Program-made: the position numbers and the translations under genes
Shown: piece by piece, positions 7,169 through 9,599 of the stretch
Layout of the letters: each line of letters starts with the position of its first letter
Position numbering within the stretch: position 1 is the stretch's first letter
The notes under the pieces: generated by a model
Told to the model about the DNA's origin: nothing
The model's database searches: none
Seen by the model: the letters and a program-made list of their open reading frames with translations, nothing else
DNA from: Euryarchaeota archaeon UBA202
GTDB taxonomy: Archaea; Thermoplasmatota; E2; UBA202
Direction: 5' to 3'
DNA length: 9,599 nucleotides
Assembly (NCBI GenBank): GCA_002502685.1
Contig: DAQA01000023.1
Coordinates: 10,618-20,216 of the forward strand

Positions 7169-7813
7169 GTGGAAAAACTTAATGAATTAAAACAACAACT
7201 CTGCGATATGGGATTGCAGCTACTCAATACCGGCTTAACCTATGGTACCTGTGGCAATATCAGCACCCGTATACCTCAACAAAAAAAATTAATTATAACC
7301 CCCAGTGGAATCCCGTACCCCCTGGTTACCCCTGATGACCTGGTTATTGTCTCCTTTGATAATAACCCCCAGGGAAAACAGAAACCATCACTGGAGACAC
7401 CCCTTCACCTTGCGATTTATAAAAAAAGAGATGACCTGGGAGCTATTATCCATACACATTCCCGTTATGCCTTGGCTGTCTCAGCAGTTAAAATCGGTGT
7501 TCCTGTTTTTATAGATGAAATATTTTCCCATATCGGGGGCGACATTGCTGTTGTTCCCTATGCTCTCCCAGGAAGTGAGGAACTTGCAGAGAATACCATA
7601 AAAAAACTTGAGGATAAAAATGCTGTCCTGCTTCGAAACCATGGCGCTGTCTGTTGCGGTACAAACCTGCAGGATGCCTTTCAAACAGCTGAAGCAGTGG
7701 AAACAATTTGTCATATCTATATTCTCAGTACAATATTGGGGGATATCAAGACACTTCCCGATGAGGGAAAGGAATTTCAACGTGCACTGTTTGATAAAAA
7801 AAAGTTTGGATAA
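7169..7813 (+). CDS. Class II zinc aldolase, L-fuculose-phosphate aldolase-like
   Basis: Class II aldolase/adducin-fold protein of 214 residues, the normal length for L-fuculose-1-phosphate aldolases. Motifs: TCGNIS (27-32) and TPSGIPY (44-50) for phosphate binding; Glu76 in SLETPLH; zinc ligands His95 and His97 in IIHTHSRYALAV (93-104) and His158 in LLRNHGAV (154-161). E. coli FucA splits L-fuculose-1-P into dihydroxyacetone phosphate and L-lactaldehyde. The methanogen homologue (MJ1418) makes lactaldehyde for coenzyme F420. Related L-ribulose-5-P 4-epimerases and methylthioribulose-1-P dehydratases share the same motifs, so the exact substrate is open. GTG start with AAAGG (7153-7157) 11 bases upstream; no better start is seen. 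Probably co-transcribed with the SCP2 gene. Its product dihydroxyacetone phosphate would link it to the sugar-phosphate genes at the other end of the window, but this is inference. Confidence 0.88.
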   Translation: MEKLNELKQQLCDMGLQLLNTGLTYGTCGNISTRIPQQKKLIITPSGIPYPLVTPDDLVIVSFDNNPQGKQKPSLETPLHLAIYKKRDDLGAIIHTHSRYALAVSAVKIGVPVFIDEIFSHIGGDIAVVPYALPGSEELAENTIKKLEDKNAVLLRNHGAVCCGTNLQDAFQTAEAVETICHIYILSTILGDIKTLPDEGKEFQRALFDKKKFG

Positions 7814-7822
7814 GACATCATC

Positions 7823-7831
7823 TTTTTTTTT
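7823..7831 (+). terminator. T-tract terminator after the aldolase gene
   Basis: A run of nine T begins 9 bases after the aldolase stop codon, with no strong stem before it. Archaeal RNA polymerase terminates at such T-tracts without needing a hairpin. This would end the SCP2-aldolase transcript. Confidence 0.5.
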
Positions 7832-7959
7832 AGGTGTGCATTTCGAATTGTTATTTATAGCCGAGCTAGTGTATCCCTGGTTTTTCTTTGGGGTGAAAAA
7901 ATAATTCAGAAAGTATCTTCCGGATAACAAAGGTATGATGTGATTGATGGAGGAGAGAG

Positions 7960-8040
7960 GTGGATTGGACAGCGAAAAAAAAATTTAGAGCATTGCCTGT
8001 AAAGGTCCTGTGTTTTCTTCAAGATAAACAGGGAATGTAA
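7960..8040 (+). CDS. Candidate 26-residue small basic protein
   Basis: GTG-started ORF of 26 codons ending in TAA. It is notable for a complete GGAGG (7949-7953) exactly 6 bases before the start, one of the best ribosome sites in the window. The product begins MDWTAKKKFRALPVKVL, so it has a Lys/Arg-rich N-terminal half, followed by a Cys-Phe-Leu patch and a charged tail. It shows no family resemblance that I recognise, and no signal peptide or membrane helix. It stands alone between the aldolase terminator and the transporter's leader region. It may be a real small protein or the relic start of a lost gene. Confidence 0.35.
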   Translation: MDWTAKKKFRALPVKVLCFLQDKQGM

Positions 8041-8132
8041 GAAATGATTCCCGTTGTGTCCTTAAAAAATAATATTTTTATGCTCCCGGGCTGTCTTTCT
8101 TTGGACCCGATGGCATGTTACACAAAATAAAA

Positions 8133-8141
8133 ACTTTATAG
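8133..8141 (+). promoter_or_regulatory. TATA-box candidate ahead of the transporter leader
   Basis: ACTTTATAG here would predict transcription starting near 8162, just before the first arm of the hairpin at 8164. The identical 9-mer recurs at 8368-8376, upstream of the preferred transporter start, where it could act as a second, closer promoter. Both are consensus-level calls. Confidence 0.35.
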
Positions 8142-8163
8142 ATGAGTATACAGTGAGAGGATA

Positions 8164-8226
8164 AAAGGGGAATAACATGAAAATCTTAGAGGCACCTTTT
8201 TAAAAGGCATTTTTTTATTCCCCTTT
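8164..8226 (+). promoter_or_regulatory. Long nested hairpin upstream of the EamA transporter
   Basis: AAAGGGGAATAA (8164-8175) and TTATTCCCCTTT (8215-8226) are perfect 12-base inverted repeats. Inside the 39-base loop a second pair, CCTTTT (8195-8200) and AAAAGG (8202-8207), could extend the structure. The outer left arm holds the GGGG that would serve as ribosome site for the 8-codon ORF at 8177. As RNA it could be a leader structure or a terminator; as DNA a cruciform. Pairing seen; function inferred. Confidence 0.5.
8177..8203 (+). CDS. Candidate 8-residue leader peptide (MKILEAPF)
   Basis: An ATG-to-TAA ORF of eight codons lies entirely in the loop of the 8164-8226 hairpin. AAGGGG ends 6 bases upstream of its ATG and lies inside the hairpin arm, so folding would hide the ribosome site. 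This geometry is what a translated leader that controls folding would show, but an ORF this short arises easily by chance. Confidence 0.2.
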   Translation: MKILEAPF

Positions 8227-8276
8227 ATAAAAACCTCATTCCTCTCATTCATATCATCTCTTTTTAGGTTTATAAA
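8224..8276 (+). promoter_or_regulatory. Second, competing hairpin upstream of the transporter
   Basis: The TTTATAAAAACCT arm (8224-8236) pairs with AGGTTTATAAA (8266-8276), leaving two A bulged. The loop is pyrimidine-rich. Bases 8224-8226 are shared with the 3' arm of the preceding hairpin, so the two structures cannot form fully at once. This alternation resembles a switch or attenuator but is not a known riboswitch class to me. Confidence 0.4.
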
Positions 8277-8461
8277 GATTTTGTTTATTGGATTTGACAA
8301 ATTCGTACAATACTTCCATCATTGGCCCTGGGCAGCATGCTGATACTCTTGTTCTTTTGGACACGAGACTTTATAGTGTAACGCTAAAAAAAAAAGATTG
8401 GATAGCGTCCTCTTTAAATAAAAGAATTCAAATAGGTGGGACTGTCTTTCTAATCATATCT

Positions 8462-9361
8462 GTGTCCCTAGATAGACAGACGCGCGCGTATATTTATGCA
8501 GTAAGTGTCATATTAATCTGGGCAACTGTTGCCTCTGTTTTTAAATTAAGCCTTAGATATGTTGATTATCTGCAATTATTGCTATATTCCACAGCTGTTT
8601 CGCTTTTCATACTTTTTGTTCTCCTTATTGCCCAAAAAAAGATTTATCTCCTGAAAACCTATAGTGGCAAACAATATATTCAGTCTCTTCTCATGGGAAT
8701 CCTGAATCCTTTTTTGTATTATATGGTGTTGTTCAAAGCCTATTCTCTCTTGCCTGCACAGCAAGCACAGCCCCTGAATTATACCTGGCCCATCATGGTA
8801 GTTGTTCTTTCACTTCTTGTGTTACATCAAAGGATTCGCATTCTAAATATCCTTGCTGTAGTGATAAGTTTTTGTGGCGTTTTAGTGATAACAACACAGG
8901 GAGATATCCAAAATTTTCATATCGAAAATTTATGGGGTATCATATTGGCCCTGGGGAGCGCCTTTATCTGGGCTCTTTTTTGGATTCTTAATCTGTGGGA
9001 TAAACGGGACAATGTGGTGAAACTTTTTCTCAATTTTAGTTTTGGATTCATTTTTATTCTCCTGGTAACCCCCCTGTTATCCTCTCTTCCTCCTCCCCCG
9101 CTCTATGGACTTGTGGGGATAGCCTATATCGGTGTGTTTGAGATGGGTATCAGCTTTGTGATCTGGATGAAGGCTCTTAGTTTGTCACACACTACCGCCC
9201 AGGTAAGCAATCTTATCTATATATCCCCCTTTGTGTCTTTGGTGTTTATCCATTTTTTCGTTGGTGAAATAATACAAGCCTCAACAGTCCTTGGACTCTG
9301 TATCATTGTTTTGGGTATTCTGATGCAGTATTATGCCTCCCATAGATACATCTTCTCCTAG
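8462..9361 (+). CDS. EamA/DMT-family membrane transporter
   Basis: Inner-membrane permease of the drug/metabolite transporter superfamily, with two EamA repeats and about ten hydrophobic helices. From the GTG at 8462 the product is 299 residues, typical for the family. The helices lie roughly at residues 9-31, 37-57, 75-97, 105-125, 129-147, 156-178, 187-210, 216-243, 247-270 and 274-292. Repeat landmarks are AVSVILIWATVASVFK in helix 1, the QPLNYTWPIM segment before helix 4 and SAFIWALFWI in helix 6. The open frame runs back to TTG 8288. The extra 58 residues do not look like the family and contain a TATA-like ACTTTATAG (8368-8376), so GTG 8462 is preferred, although no ribosome site precedes it. 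Family members export amino acids, metabolites or drugs; the substrate here is not predictable. The unusual structured region upstream may regulate it. Confidence 0.85.
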   Translation: MSLDRQTRAYIYAVSVILIWATVASVFKLSLRYVDYLQLLLYSTAVSLFILFVLLIAQKKIYLLKTYSGKQYIQSLLMGILNPFLYYMVLFKAYSLLPAQQAQPLNYTWPIMVVVLSLLVLHQRIRILNILAVVISFCGVLVITTQGDIQNFHIENLWGIILALGSAFIWALFWILNLWDKRDNVVKLFLNFSFGFIFILLVTPLLSSLPPPPLYGLVGIAYIGVFEMGISFVIWMKALSLSHTTAQVSNLIYISPFVSLVFIHFFVGEIIQASTVLGLCIIVLGILMQYYASHRYIFS

Positions 9362-9470
9362 AGGATCGTCATCCTGGTAAAAAAAGAGTAGAGGAGGATT
9401 TAAAAAGCAAAAGATATTAAAGCCACAAAGCCTATATTAAGAACAAATAGATAGGTCTAGGGAGGATTAT

Positions 9471-9599
9471 ATGAAGAATTGGAAGTTACTTGCTATCATA
9501 ATAGCCATTGCCCTGGTATTATTGGTGCTTGCCACCTATGTGGAAGACTGGGGAACAAATGAAAGAGATGCCACCATTGATGATTTTTTCAATACCGAT
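9471..9599 (+). CDS. N-terminus of a membrane-anchored or secreted protein, cut by window end
   Basis: Forty-three codons without a stop, beginning at an ATG with GGAGG (9461-9465) 5 bases upstream. Residues 6-22 (LLAIIIAIALVLLVLAT) form one hydrophobic helix after a short Lys-containing N-terminus, so this is a signal peptide or N-terminal anchor. After it comes an acidic segment with VEDWG and DATIDDFFNTD. It follows the transporter by 109 bases, which hold a TTTAAAAAG element (9400-9408) that could be its own promoter. The family cannot be told from this fragment. Confidence 0.75.
   Translation, partial: MKNWKLLAIIIAIALVLLVLATYVEDWGTNERDATIDDFFNTD

Larger units (their letters stand above)
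7814..8287. other. 474-base region without a conserved gene
   Basis: Neither strand has a long ORF of its own here; longer open frames reaching in are antisense or out-of-frame extensions of the aldolase gene. The stretch holds a T-tract terminator, a 26-codon ORF with a strong ribosome site, a TATA-like element, two overlapping hairpins and an 8-codon ORF, each described separately. I see no decayed homologue of a known gene. I also see no tRNA or repeat array. Confidence 0.6.

Noticed and set aside
7608..7904. 98-codon forward ORF overlapping the aldolase end
   Set aside because: Out-of-frame reading of the aldolase extended into the gap; no ribosome site and no conserved motif.
7481..7930. 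149-codon ORF on the minus strand over the aldolase gene
   Set aside because: Mostly antisense to the motif-rich aldolase; the product has no recognisable domain.
8338..8382. 14-codon ORF within the transporter upstream segment
   Set aside because: No ribosome site and no distinguishing feature.

Overview
The window looks like a stretch of an AT-rich archaeal chromosome, most likely from the Thermoplasmatota or a related lineage. The reasons are: archaeal-style TATA elements about 45-60 bases ahead of several genes combined with clear Shine-Dalgarno sites; T-tract gene ends; and a secreted C25 (gingipain-like) peptidase next to a secreted caspase-like peptidase with an EF-hand loop, a pairing known from sediment Thermoplasmata. 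This assignment is inference. No rRNA or other phylogenetic marker is present, and I see no tRNA, CRISPR array, insertion sequence or phage gene.

Layout. (1) Bases 1-204 hold a compact inverted-repeat element and the promoter of the first gene. (2) Bases 211-3364 form a forward sugar-phosphate cluster: ribulose-phosphate 3-epimerase (rpe), a 30-codon small ORF, an FSA/TalC-type transaldolase (tal), and a phosphoglucose isomerase (pgi). Together they interconvert ribulose-5-P and xylulose-5-P, move a three-carbon unit to form fructose-6-P, and convert it to glucose-6-P. Transketolase and ribose-5-P isomerase are not in the window. (3) A convergent junction (3365-3465) carries a hairpin and T-tract. 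(4) Bases 3466-6634 hold two divergently transcribed, signal-peptide-bearing clan CD cysteine peptidases, caspase-like on the minus strand and gingipain-like on the plus strand, around a 286-base shared promoter region with a near-perfect GC palindrome. (5) Bases 6743-7813 hold a small SCP2-fold (sterol-carrier-like) protein followed by a class II zinc aldolase, probably co-transcribed. (6) Bases 7814-8461 contain no conserved gene but do contain a T-tract terminator, a 26-codon small ORF with a strong ribosome site, a TATA-like element, and two overlapping, mutually exclusive hairpins enclosing an 8-codon ORF. (7) Then come a ten-helix EamA/DMT-family transporter and the first 43 codons of a membrane-anchored or secreted protein cut by the window end.

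The most interesting points are the back-to-back secreted caspase/gingipain pair, the structured leader ahead of the transporter, and three small ORFs. A further point is the epimerase, which has Gln where the canonical enzyme has its first metal-binding His, and which may carry an N-terminal extension.
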